Positions 52,027 to 59,712 of a stretch of 64,000 nucleotides of DNA are shown piece after piece (position 1 is the stretch's first letter; each line of letters starts with the position of its first letter). The DNA comes from Candidatus Gastranaerophilales bacterium (GTDB taxonomy: Bacteria > Cyanobacteriota > Vampirovibrionia > Gastranaerophilales > Gastranaerophilaceae): positions 18,071 through 82,070 of the forward strand of contig CALUTF010000005.1 in NCBI GenBank assembly GCA_944323595.1, read 5' to 3'. Both the position numbers and the translations under genes were made by a program. Below the pieces are notes generated by a model. The model saw only the letters and a program-made list of their open reading frames with translations, made no database searches and had not been told where the DNA came from.

Positions 52027-52686
52027 ATGAGGCAATCTTCAATAATGGATATAATCTCCCCTATAATGGTTGGACCGTCAAGTTCACACACTGCCGGTGC
52101 CGTTCGTTTAGGGCTTATGGCAAAGAATGTATACGACGCACCTATAAAAAAGATAACATTCAGATTATATAATTCATACGCCCAAACAGGAAAGGGGCAC
52201 GGCACGGATAAAGGTCTGCTTGCGGGCATTTTGGGTTTAAGCGTTGATGATACCAGAATAAAAAATATCTTTGACTCTGAACTTGCCGGACAAATTGATT
52301 ACAAATTTGAGTATAAAGAAGATTTTAACCGTCATCCGAACGCTGTTGACTTTATATTTGACGGTAATTTAAGTATGCAGGTCTCAGGTGATTCAATCGG
52401 CGCAGGCGAAATTATCATAACAAAAATAGACAACTTTTCCGTAAACCTTAACGGTAAATATAATACACTTTTACTGGTTTACAAGGATGTTCCCGGTATG
52501 ATTTCCCGTGTAACAAAACTTATAAACGTCAATATTGCTTCACTTCAATGCGACCGATATGCAAAAGGTGACGATGCTTCAATGTGTATATGTCTTGACG
52601 GTGAGGTTGACAAGGAGCTTATAAAAACTATATCAGCCTTTGACGATGTATATATGGTAAGGTATATAAAGAAATTGGAAAATTAA
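52027..52686 (+). CDS. sdaAB: L-serine dehydratase, iron-sulfur-dependent, beta subunit
   Basis: 219 residues. Beta-subunit domain with SIMDIISPIMVGPSSSHTAGAVRLG at the N-terminus and KGHGTDKGLLAGILG, then a C-terminal ACT domain (about 148-218: TLLLVYKDVPGMISRVTKLI, IASLQCDRYAKG). With the alpha subunit it deaminates serine to pyruvate and ammonia. The clustered Fe-S form is oxygen-sensitive and typical of anaerobes. The alpha gene starts 1 bp after its stop. Confidence 0.94.
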   Translation: MRQSSIMDIISPIMVGPSSSHTAGAVRLGLMAKNVYDAPIKKITFRLYNSYAQTGKGHGTDKGLLAGILGLSVDDTRIKNIFDSELAGQIDYKFEYKEDFNRHPNAVDFIFDGNLSMQVSGDSIGAGEIIITKIDNFSVNLNGKYNTLLLVYKDVPGMISRVTKLINVNIASLQCDRYAKGDDASMCICLDGEVDKELIKTISAFDDVYMVRYIKKLEN

Positions 52687-52687
52687 T

Positions 52688-53566
52688 ATGGTAAAAAACG
52701 TAAATAGTTTTGAACAGTTGAAAGATATATGTGAATTTAAGAATTGCAAAATAAGCGATTATGTATTGAAAAGAGAAGCTGAAACCGCCGAAATTTCAAT
52801 TGAAGAGATGCGTAATCTCGTCAAAAAAAGTTTAGATGCAATGAAAGATGCTGTTAAATCAGGCTTAAACAGTAAAGAAATGTCAATAAGCGGTATGTGC
52901 GGTGACGATTGTTACAGACTTCAAAAAAGGTACGCAGTCCACGGAGCTTTGTTTGGTAAGCTGTTTGAAAAGATTACAACTTATGCGCTAGCAACGATTG
53001 AAGAAAATCTTAGAATGGGTAAAATCGTAGCCTGTCCGACCGCAGGTTCCTGCGCAATAGTTCCGTCCGTATTAATTGCGGCTTCTGAGGAATTAAATAT
53101 TCCTGAAGCTGACCAGATAGATGCCTTAATAACAGCCGGCGAAATTGGACGGGTTATATCAAACAAAGTTGCGCTTGCAGGTGCGGTTGCAGGCTGCCAG
53201 GCTGAATGCGGGGTAGCTTCCGCAATGAGCGCAGGGGCGCTATGTCAGATTCTTGGCGGTACAAACGAACAAATTTTTAATGCCGTTGCGCTTGCTATGA
53301 AAAATCTTTTAGGTTTAACCTGTGATCCCGTGTGCGGTCTGGTTGAAATCCCGTGTGTTAAACGTAATCCGTTTCTTGCTATTCACGCCGTAACTGCAGC
53401 AGAATTGGCACTTTCTGATATAAAATCCAAAATTCCGCTTGATGAAGTTATAGATGCTCTGGAGCAAACAGGCAAACTTATGTCCCCTACATTAAAAGAA
53501 AGCTCGCAGGCCGGTCTGGCTAAAACAAAGACTGCGCTTGAATTAGAGAAAAGATTTTTCAATTAA
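52688..53566 (+). CDS. sdaAA: L-serine dehydratase, iron-sulfur-dependent, alpha subunit
   Basis: 292 residues, normal length. The Fe-S cluster cysteines are visible in VACPTAGSCAIVPSVL, GCQAECGVASAMSAGAL and LTCDPVCGLVEIPCVKRN. Also GEIGRVISNKVALAGAVAG. Co-transcribed with sdaAB. Confidence 0.95.
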   Translation: MVKNVNSFEQLKDICEFKNCKISDYVLKREAETAEISIEEMRNLVKKSLDAMKDAVKSGLNSKEMSISGMCGDDCYRLQKRYAVHGALFGKLFEKITTYALATIEENLRMGKIVACPTAGSCAIVPSVLIAASEELNIPEADQIDALITAGEIGRVISNKVALAGAVAGCQAECGVASAMSAGALCQILGGTNEQIFNAVALAMKNLLGLTCDPVCGLVEIPCVKRNPFLAIHAVTAAELALSDIKSKIPLDEVIDALEQTGKLMSPTLKESSQAGLAKTKTALELEKRFFN

Positions 53567-53635
53567 TGTAAACTTTTGTAAATATTTTTCGAAAATCAGG
53601 CAATCCTGTGAAATAAAAAAACTTTATATATATAG
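53567..53635 (+). promoter_or_regulatory. Composite promoter (copy B of the three-copy motif)
   Basis: TGTAAA at 53567 and 53577 (10-bp period), GGCAAT at 53599-53604, exactly 20 nt, TATATATAT from 53625. It begins immediately after the sdaAA stop codon. Confidence 0.65.
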
Positions 53636-53674
53636 CATATAGAGTATAAATATATTTCATAAGGAGATATAATT

Positions 53675-53890
53675 ATGGCAAACGATGATATGAAAATTAG
53701 TGCAATTCGTACAGGTGACACTGCATACACCGAAAAATTGGACAAAGAGAAAGAAAAAGAATTTATTACAAAACCATCATATAATAATGTTGGCGGCGGG
53801 CCTTCAATCTGGAATGACCACCTTGCATTCACTAAAACAAACGGTGTAGCCGGCGATAATGGTGAAAGCACAACCTGCTTCTATTCATAG
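53675..53890 (+). CDS. Hypothetical 71-residue soluble protein, lineage-specific
   Basis: Perfect AAGGAG seven to eight bases upstream. No family recognised. The polar N-terminal half is rich in Lys and Glu (KLDKEKEKEF); the second half has VGGGPSIWNDHLAFTKTNGVAG and ends in ESTTCFYS with a near-terminal cysteine. Its promoter is shared in design with two other loci carrying short lineage-type genes, so it is likely co-regulated with them. Confidence 0.72.
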   Translation: MANDDMKISAIRTGDTAYTEKLDKEKEKEFITKPSYNNVGGGPSIWNDHLAFTKTNGVAGDNGESTTCFYS

Positions 53891-53918
53891 TGGTTTTTGC
53901 AAATTCAAAATGTTTGAG

Positions 53919-53954
53919 ATAAGATAATCCTTGAAAACGAGAGGATTATCTTAT
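53919..53954 (+). promoter_or_regulatory. Hairpin that overlaps the coaX ribosome site
   Basis: Perfect 12-bp stem ATAAGATAATCC / GGATTATCTTAT with a 12-nt loop, ending one base before the coaX ATG. The only Shine-Dalgarno-like sequence (GAGAGG) straddles loop and stem. There is no T-run, so it is not a simple terminator. Confidence 0.55.
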
Positions 53955-53955
53955 T

Positions 53956-54729
53956 ATGCTTTTGACAGTTGATATAGGGAATACGAGTATAACGCTCGGT
54001 TTGTTTGATGAAGAAGCACTGGTCGAAGAATTCAGACTTGCTTCAGATAAAGATTTATCATTAGAAGAATATGAAATTTTATTAAAATCATTGTTTAAGG
54101 ATTTTAAGGTTGTGGATTGTATTATATCTTCTGTAGTAGAAGAGTTGACTGAAAAATTTAAGACGGCAGTAGATAACGTCTTTAAAATAGATTCACTTGT
54201 TTTGACAAATAAAATTAATACCGGTATTAAAATAAAACTTGATGCTCCTGACGAGGCAGGTGCGGACAGAATAGCTAATGCCGCCGGGGCTTATATTTTA
54301 TATAAGCATCCTGTAATTGTGATAGATTTTGGAACAGCAACCTCTTTTGATATAGTAAACGAAGATGGTGACTTTATCGGCGGAGTAATAGCACCCGGAA
54401 TAAATTTGCAGATGAAAGTTTTGAACCAGTTTACATCAAAGCTGCCGCGTACCGATGTCGCAATTTCCACAAAAGCAATCGGCAGCAATACGACCGATGC
54501 AATTTTATCGGGCGTAATTCGCGGGACTGCAAGCATGATTGACGGTCTGGTTGAGCAATGCGAAGCTGAATTAGGTTCAAAAGCTGTTGTTGTCGGTACA
54601 GGCGGATATTGCGGTTTGATAGCAAATTATATGAAACGTCCGTTTGACTTTATTAATCCGACTTTGACTCTTGAGGGGCTGCGCCATCTATATTATATAA
54701 ATAAAGGTGTATTGAGCGTATCAAATTAA
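53956..54729 (+). CDS. coaX: Type III pantothenate kinase
   Basis: 257 residues. First step of coenzyme A synthesis, ASKHA fold. Motifs: MLLTVDIGNTSITLGLFD, DEAGADRIANAAGAY, VIDFGTATSFDIVN, FIGGVIAPGINLQ, LPRTDV and VVVGTGGYCGLI. The start lies directly at the foot of a hairpin that may control its translation. Confidence 0.95.
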   Translation: MLLTVDIGNTSITLGLFDEEALVEEFRLASDKDLSLEEYEILLKSLFKDFKVVDCIISSVVEELTEKFKTAVDNVFKIDSLVLTNKINTGIKIKLDAPDEAGADRIANAAGAYILYKHPVIVIDFGTATSFDIVNEDGDFIGGVIAPGINLQMKVLNQFTSKLPRTDVAISTKAIGSNTTDAILSGVIRGTASMIDGLVEQCEAELGSKAVVVGTGGYCGLIANYMKRPFDFINPTLTLEGLRHLYYINKGVLSVSN

Positions 54730-54809
54730 TCCTTTGAGGCTAAAAGTTTGTTTCACTCTGTTATTATCGAAATAAATGTTAGCTGTAATTCTCCTTTCAA
54801 CAGAATTTT

Positions 54810-54839
54810 ATAATAATTATTTTGTAAAATAATTATTAT
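54810..54839. repeat. AT-only 14-bp palindrome downstream of coaX
   Basis: Perfect arms of 14 bp (ATAATAATTATTTT and its complement) around GT. It could act as a terminator or be incidental in AT-rich DNA. Confidence 0.5.
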
Positions 54840-54938
54840 TAAGTATTCCGTTTTGTAACGAAACAGTTTATAATCTTATCATATAAACTTTACATATTTC
54901 CATGTTTATTATTAAGTAGACATGACAAATAAGACAGG

Positions 54939-55592
54939 ATGGAAAAATTGTTGAATAATTACGAAAATTTTGATAATTCAGAAACTTCCGCAAGAAAATC
55001 TTCGCTTATACAAGAGCGGGTTAACCTTGTTTCAACCCACATGTATAAGCAGTTTTTGGATTACCAGCACGCTACGGTTAACTCTAATGAAATTTTCCAG
55101 CGTATGATTGATAACTTACAGGTTGTGGCGGAAACTCTTAAGCAATCATTTTCATCCAGAGGTATTACTACACAAAATATCTATGTTGATACGGATGCAC
55201 AGCGTTCTGTTGCTATTATTAACATTTTGTGGCACAAAATGAGTTTTACTACAAGATGTAATTTCCAGCCGCAGGCTTTATACAGGGAAGACGGCAAACA
55301 CCTTTTCTCCGGCAGGATTATGGCTATCAAAGGCAGTTATAATGAGATTATGAAAGGTGTTGGGGATCATGACGAAGAAATGGTCCGACTCCTTGATAAC
55401 GAAATAGCCTCACTCTTTATTCCTGCGGAACAAAACCAGAATTGTATACTCAAAATACGCCACCTGCCTAATCGTGAATTTTACCTTAACCAGCTTGATG
55501 CTCCGCGCGAATTTGTTCTGAAAGTCGTTGAAACAATTTGCGGCGGCGGCTTCTATCACGAAGAAGGCGCAAGAAAAAGCTTTAATATTTAG
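54939..55592 (+). CDS. Hypothetical soluble protein, unknown
   Basis: 217 residues, no family recognised and no membrane segment. The N-terminal third is Asn/Ser-rich and helical (ERVNLVSTHMYKQFLDYQHATV). The rest alternates strands and helices (TQNIYVDTDAQRSVAIINILWHKMSFTTRCNFQPQALY, ILKIRHLPNREFYLNQL) and ends GGGFYHEEGARKSFNI. There is no clear ribosome site; TATAAT at about 54869 could serve as -10. Confidence 0.65.
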   Translation: MEKLLNNYENFDNSETSARKSSLIQERVNLVSTHMYKQFLDYQHATVNSNEIFQRMIDNLQVVAETLKQSFSSRGITTQNIYVDTDAQRSVAIINILWHKMSFTTRCNFQPQALYREDGKHLFSGRIMAIKGSYNEIMKGVGDHDEEMVRLLDNEIASLFIPAEQNQNCILKIRHLPNREFYLNQLDAPREFVLKVVETICGGGFYHEEGARKSFNI

Positions 55593-55600
55593 GGTAAATT

Positions 55601-55858
55601 CTAGTTGTTTTCAGGTGTCAGCAGGGAAGATATCTCTGCAATTATTCTGGCTATGTCAGCACCGCCTATTGACACTTCAAGTATCAAAGGGCTTTGTATA
55701 AGCACGGTTTCTGAAAATTCCATTGTATCGACATCTACAATATCAAATTCAATGAAGTCTTCTCCGGCATATACCAGCTTGCCGTATTCCCTTCCTGTTG
55801 CCCATTTGATAAACATGTATTGATTTTCGTACTCTTTTAATTTTTCAATTAATTTCAT
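55601..55858 (-). CDS. Hypothetical 85-residue protein, possibly small beta-barrel
   Basis: The pattern of short strands (MFIKWATGREYGKLVYAGEDFIEFDIVDVDTMEFSETVLI, limits) is compatible with an Sm-like or SH3-like barrel, followed by a C-terminal helix IARIIAEISSLL. No family assigned. It converges on the preceding gene with 8 bp between stops and has its own consensus promoter. Confidence 0.65.
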   Translation of the reverse strand: MKLIEKLKEYENQYMFIKWATGREYGKLVYAGEDFIEFDIVDVDTMEFSETVLIQSPLILEVSIGGADIARIIAEISSLLTPENN

Positions 55859-55887
55859 TTAAGATACCTACTATCCTATACAATTAT

Positions 55888-55915
55888 ATTTTAGTAATTT
55901 TTTTCTGAATGTCAA
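55888..55915 (-). promoter_or_regulatory. Promoter of the 85-residue gene
   Basis: On the minus strand TTGACA, 16-nt spacer, TAAAAT; leader about 23 nt. Confidence 0.65.
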
Positions 55916-55961
55916 TATTGCTAAAAGGATATTTTTATATATCTGACAGGCATGCAAAAAT

Positions 55962-55998
55962 AGTCAAAAAAAAAGCTACATCTTTGTTTGTAGCTTTT
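55962..55998. terminator. Hairpin with a minus-strand T-run
   Basis: AAAAGCTACA, 8-nt loop, TGTAGCTTTT. Nine T follow on the minus strand and only four on the plus strand. No gene is known in 55999-56146 on the minus strand. Confidence 0.55.
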
Positions 55999-56146
55999 GA
56001 ACAATAATCTTGGGAGGAGATTTGGGGATAGTTGTACATGCATGATAATTCAAGCATGGCAAATTTGTTACATGTGTAAAAGAAAATTTAATAAAAATTT
56101 ACAATTGCTTGATTTTATACTATAATAATTGTATGGAGAAAGACGC

Positions 56147-56581
56147 ATGAAAATTCTTGTAATAAACGGTGTAAATATGAATATGCTTGGAGTTCGTGAA
56201 CCTGAAAAGTACGGACACATGACATTAACCGAGCTGGAAAATGAACTTTGTGATTATGCAAAAAATCTTAATGTTGAAGCAGACACATATCAAAGTAATA
56301 TTGAGGGCGAAATTGTAGAAAAAATCCAGCAAGCCAGAGGCGTTTATGACGGAATTGTTTTGAATGCGGCAGCGTACACGCATACGAGTGTTGCAATCAG
56401 AGATGCAATTTCTGCAGTGGAACTTCCGGTTGTTGAAATACACATGACAAATATTCATAACAGAGAGGATTTCCGTAAGAAGTCTTTAATCGCTCCGGTA
56501 TGTATCGGACAGATATCCGGATTTGGAAAAAATAGTTATAAACTGGGTCTCAAGGGGTTAGTAGACTATCTGTCCACTTAA
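56147..56581 (+). CDS. aroQ: 3-dehydroquinate dehydratase, type II
   Basis: 144 residues from the ATG at 56147 (GGAGAAAG upstream; an earlier in-frame ATG at 56129 precedes the ribosome site). Dodecameric shikimate-pathway enzyme. Motifs: [23 protein letters not shown] with the loop Arg and catalytic Tyr, [32 protein letters not shown] and [20 protein letters not shown] with the catalytic His. Confidence 0.95.
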   Translation: MKILVINGVNMNMLGVREPEKYGHMTLTELENELCDYAKNLNVEADTYQSNIEGEIVEKIQQARGVYDGIVLNAAAYTHTSVAIRDAISAVELPVVEIHMTNIHNREDFRKKSLIAPVCIGQISGFGKNSYKLGLKGLVDYLST

Positions 56582-56619
56582 AAGAAACAGTGATACAGGA
56601 TAAATGTTTGATTAATAAT

Positions 56620-56973
56620 CTATTTCACAAACTCGTCGGCGTAAGCTTTCATTAAAGAAAGAGCTTTTTCTTCACCTACAATGCCTGCTGTAATGTCATA
56701 GAATTTAGTTGCTTTTTCTATGGCATCATTAACTTTTTTCAATTTTTCAGGATTGTTTGCATTCTCAGTGAAAAGCTTTAAGTCTTGTTCCAAATTGTCA
56801 CTTGGGGCAACTTGTGAACGACCGAGTGATTCAGCCGGATTGTTTGCAAGATCTTTAATTTCTTTTGTTTGTTTGTCTGCATTAAGTTCTTGCTGAACCG
56901 CCGGGGTTTCTGCTTTTTTTACCTGAGGAACTTGATTAATGCTATTTGCGGGTGTATTATTGATTTCTCTCAT
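56620..56973 (-). CDS. Hypothetical 117-residue hydrophilic protein
   Basis: No family recognised. The first 60 residues are Gln/Ala/Pro-rich and probably disordered; the remainder is helical (LEQDLKLFTENANNPEKLKKVNDAIEKATKFYDITAGIVGEEKALSLMKAYADEF, limits). AAGGATGG precedes the start. A hairpin with GAGGAG in its loop lies 17 bp upstream of the start codon. Confidence 0.65.
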   Translation of the reverse strand: MREINNTPANSINQVPQVKKAETPAVQQELNADKQTKEIKDLANNPAESLGRSQVAPSDNLEQDLKLFTENANNPEKLKKVNDAIEKATKFYDITAGIVGEEKALSLMKAYADEFVK

Positions 56974-56990
56974 AGTCCATCCTTCTTTCT

Positions 56991-57014
56991 GGATGATATC
57001 TCCTCATATCATCC
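56991..57014 (-). promoter_or_regulatory. Leader hairpin with a Shine-Dalgarno-like loop
   Basis: GGATGATAT, loop GAGGAG on the minus strand, ATATCATCC: a perfect 9-bp stem in the leader of the 117-residue gene. Confidence 0.5.
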
Positions 57015-57168
57015 TGTGTTTTTGCATTTGTATCATCTTATGCTTTAAAACATGAAATTCAAATTTTTTGCTACTATGTACAAAAAAAATTACAAAAATT
57101 AATATTTAAAAAAATATCGCAATTTTTTATGCTATCATTTATTATATACTAATTTAGAAAGTAATGCA

Positions 57169-58332
57169 ATGAATTTAATAAATGTATTTAGTTCGGTAAA
57201 TTCCAAAGAAGTTTTGAGATACCTCCCTGACGCCGTTTTTGTAGCAGATGCCGACGGTAAAATAGTATGGGTGAATGATAAAGCCACTATTATTTTTGAA
57301 GCGGGAAAATCTCTGTTGAAAACTTATTATATAGACGATTTGATTGACGGGGGAATGGAAGTTCTTGAAAAATCCGCTTCCAGAAGAGTTTCTGTTGTTG
57401 CTGGTGCTTTTACTCCAAATTCAAAAGAGTTTTTTGTAGAGTTAAATGCAAAAAAATATGATTCGCAATTCTTTATTACAGTGCGTGATGTGACCGCGAT
57501 GACACATGTCTTGACTATGGCTGAAAAAACAGGGCGTTTAAATAAAGAAAAAAATACTATGATTGCAAAACTTTCAAATGATTTTAAATCCCCTCTGCAG
57601 TCTATAACAAGTTTTTCTCAGGCATTAATGGACGGTGCCGCAGGTGCTTTGAATGATAAACAAAACAAGTATGTAAGAATTATTAATAAAAACGCTGCGG
57701 AATTTTCTACATTCATTGATAAATTCTTAGAATTTTCTCAGGCTGAATCTTCTTTAAATCCGCCTGATTTTCAAACTTTTGATTTGATTTCCGTTATCCA
57801 GTCTGTCATCAAAAGCCATGAAAATGCTTTTATTTCCAAAAATATAATGATAAATCTGGATTGCGATGAACTTAGAAAACGGGTTATCTATTCTGAAGAA
57901 AGCTACCTTAAAACAATTTTGAGTGATATAATCGAAACTTCAATCAAATTGACAGATATCGGATCAATTAATATAAGAGTTATAAATCCGGATATTAATA
58001 CCGTAAAATCACGAGGGCTGGATGTTCCTATGGGGGCATACGACAGTTCTTATGTAATGATAACAATAAAAGACAGCGGGATGGGGCTTCCGGAAGCTGA
58101 TTTAGACGGTTTGTTTGAACCTTATGTTCAGCTTGATAAAACAAATCGAAAGAATTTTGTGAGAACTCTGGCGCTCGGTACTGCCAATGTTCTTTTGAGA
58201 AAAATTAACGGGATTATGTGGGCAGAATCTGAGGTGATGAAAGGAACTTCCTTTAATGTTATAATCCCTATTGATAAATACGAACCGCAGGTAAATGACG
58301 ATTTTGAGGATTTTTATTCTGAAGAGGAGTAG
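57169..58332 (+). CDS. Degenerate PAS-histidine kinase (probable pseudokinase)
   Basis: 387 residues. PAS domain about 15-110 (LRYLPDAVFVADADGKIVWVNDKA). The two-helix dimerisation domain about 130-195 reads AKLSNDFKSPLQSI, where active kinases have SHEFRTPL, so the phospho-His is Asn137. The ATPase-like domain is about 240-370: the N-box region DIIETSIKLT lacks the Mg-binding Asn (Thr257 aligns), G1 DSGMGLP is kept, and G2 is replaced by ALGTANVLLRKI. Autophosphorylation is therefore unlikely. Nine bp separate it from the following MalK/UgpC-type gene, suggesting a shared operon. Confidence 0.85.
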   Translation: MNLINVFSSVNSKEVLRYLPDAVFVADADGKIVWVNDKATIIFEAGKSLLKTYYIDDLIDGGMEVLEKSASRRVSVVAGAFTPNSKEFFVELNAKKYDSQFFITVRDVTAMTHVLTMAEKTGRLNKEKNTMIAKLSNDFKSPLQSITSFSQALMDGAAGALNDKQNKYVRIINKNAAEFSTFIDKFLEFSQAESSLNPPDFQTFDLISVIQSVIKSHENAFISKNIMINLDCDELRKRVIYSEESYLKTILSDIIETSIKLTDIGSINIRVINPDINTVKSRGLDVPMGAYDSSYVMITIKDSGMGLPEADLDGLFEPYVQLDKTNRKNFVRTLALGTANVLLRKINGIMWAESEVMKGTSFNVIIPIDKYEPQVNDDFEDFYSEEE

Positions 58333-58341
58333 CAGATTGCT

Positions 58342-59388
58342 ATGAGCAATGTTATTTTAAAAAATCTGACTAAGATTTATGATAAAAAAGTCATAATTGA
58401 TAATGTGAATCTTGAGATAAAAGACAAAGAGTTTATAGTTCTTGTAGGAGCTTCAGGCTGCGGAAAATCAACAATTCTCAGGATGATTGCGGGATTGGAG
58501 AATATAACTTCCGGAGAAATCTTAATCGGCGATAAACTGGTTAATGATATTCAACCAAAAGACAGGGATATAGCCTTTGTATTCCAGAGTTATGCGCTCT
58601 ATCCTCATATGACGGTCAGAGAGAATATAGCTTTCGGTTTAAAAATGCGAAAGGTTGACAAAAAGATTATAGAACAGAAAGTTAAGGAAGCTGCCGAAAT
58701 CCTTGATTTGACAGAGTATCTGGATAGAAGACCAAAACAGTTGTCAGGCGGACAGCGTCAGCGTGTTGCTCTAGGGCGTGCTATTGTGAGAAATCCTAAA
58801 GTTTTTCTTATGGATGAACCTCTGTCTAATCTTGATGCTAAATTACGTGTCCAGATGCGCTCGGAGATTAAAAAATTACATCAAAAATTGCAGACAACCT
58901 TTATCTATGTAACACATGACCAGACAGAAGCCTTAACTATGGGCGACAGGATTGTTGTTTTGAATAACGGTGTTATACAACAGGTTGATAAGCCTGAAGA
59001 AATTTATAATAATCCTAAAAATACTTTTGTTGCCGGATTTATCGGTTCGCCTCAGATGAATTTTATAGATGCGGAAATAAACGGTACATATTTAGAATTT
59101 GGCGGTATCAAAGTTAACGGATATGGACATCTCTTTGATATACGTACACTTACAGTTGGTATCCGTCCGGAAAAAATGGTTTGTGAAGACTGTGATATAA
59201 AACTTGAAGTTGACGTAGATATGACAGAACTTTTGGGCAGTGAAAAGATTGCTTATTTCAATATCGGAACCGGCCGCTGCAGCGCAAAACTTCCACCTGA
59301 ACATTCAGACGGCGGTAAACTGGAATTATCAATCAGACGTGAGGATTTGTATCTTTTTGATAAAGAAACCGGCGAGAGAATTTATTAG
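58342..59388 (+). CDS. ABC transporter ATP-binding protein, MalK/UgpC/MsmK type
   Basis: 348 residues. ATPase domain 1-235 with Walker A GASGCGKST, Q-loop FVFQSYALYPHMTVRENI, signature LSGGQRQRVALGRA, Walker B VFLMDEPLSNLDAKLR and His switch VTHDQTEALTMGDR. The C-terminal TOBE/regulatory domain spans about 240-345 (FIGSPQMNFIDA, VGIRPE). Such ATPases can energise several sugar importers, and no permease is nearby, so it may serve distant systems. Confidence 0.92.
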   Translation: MSNVILKNLTKIYDKKVIIDNVNLEIKDKEFIVLVGASGCGKSTILRMIAGLENITSGEILIGDKLVNDIQPKDRDIAFVFQSYALYPHMTVRENIAFGLKMRKVDKKIIEQKVKEAAEILDLTEYLDRRPKQLSGGQRQRVALGRAIVRNPKVFLMDEPLSNLDAKLRVQMRSEIKKLHQKLQTTFIYVTHDQTEALTMGDRIVVLNNGVIQQVDKPEEIYNNPKNTFVAGFIGSPQMNFIDAEINGTYLEFGGIKVNGYGHLFDIRTLTVGIRPEKMVCEDCDIKLEVDVDMTELLGSEKIAYFNIGTGRCSAKLPPEHSDGGKLELSIRREDLYLFDKETGERIY

Positions 59389-59555
59389 TTTGTATTATCG
59401 TCATTTTCTACCCATATTATTGTAAGGTTAACAGGTTCTTTGAAAGTTTTTCTGAACGGGTTGATTATGTTCGGATTTAGAAAATTATTACGGGTCATAA
59501 TATCGTAGTATCTTATCTGGTCTGATAGTTTTTTTGTATAAGAGAGTAAATTCAT
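59385..59555 (-). CDS. Small protein of 56 residues, unknown
   Basis: ATG at 59555 with AGGA eleven bases upstream, an imperfect site. The sequence is amphipathic and reads MNLLSYTKKLSDQIRYYDIM, then NNFLNPNIINPFRKTF, then EPVNLTIIWVENDD. It converges on the MalK/UgpC gene with a 4-bp overlap. No family recognised. The rest of 59556-59712 contains only the rubrerythrin leader. Confidence 0.5.
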   Translation of the reverse strand: MNLLSYTKKLSDQIRYYDIMTRNNFLNPNIINPFRKTFKEPVNLTIIWVENDDNTN

Positions 59556-59712
59556 AACATTATATTTCCTAACTATTACCTATTAATATTATTCTTTTTT
59601 TCGTCTTGATTATAATCCCCATAAAGGGTTGTCTTTTTTATTTGTAAGTAGTCAGGTCAGGTAATTGTTCATTTTGATGATATTTAATACACTGACACAA
59701 AAAGGAGGGTAT

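Noticed and set aside
54810..54839. AT palindrome as a recombination or replication site
   Set aside because: Pure A/T palindromes arise readily in this composition, and no DnaA-box cluster or recombinase gene is next to it.
56046..56087. 13-codon frame after GGGAGGAG upstream of aroQ
   Set aside because: The ribosome site is too far from the ATG (about 18 nt) and the peptide is too short to support without data.
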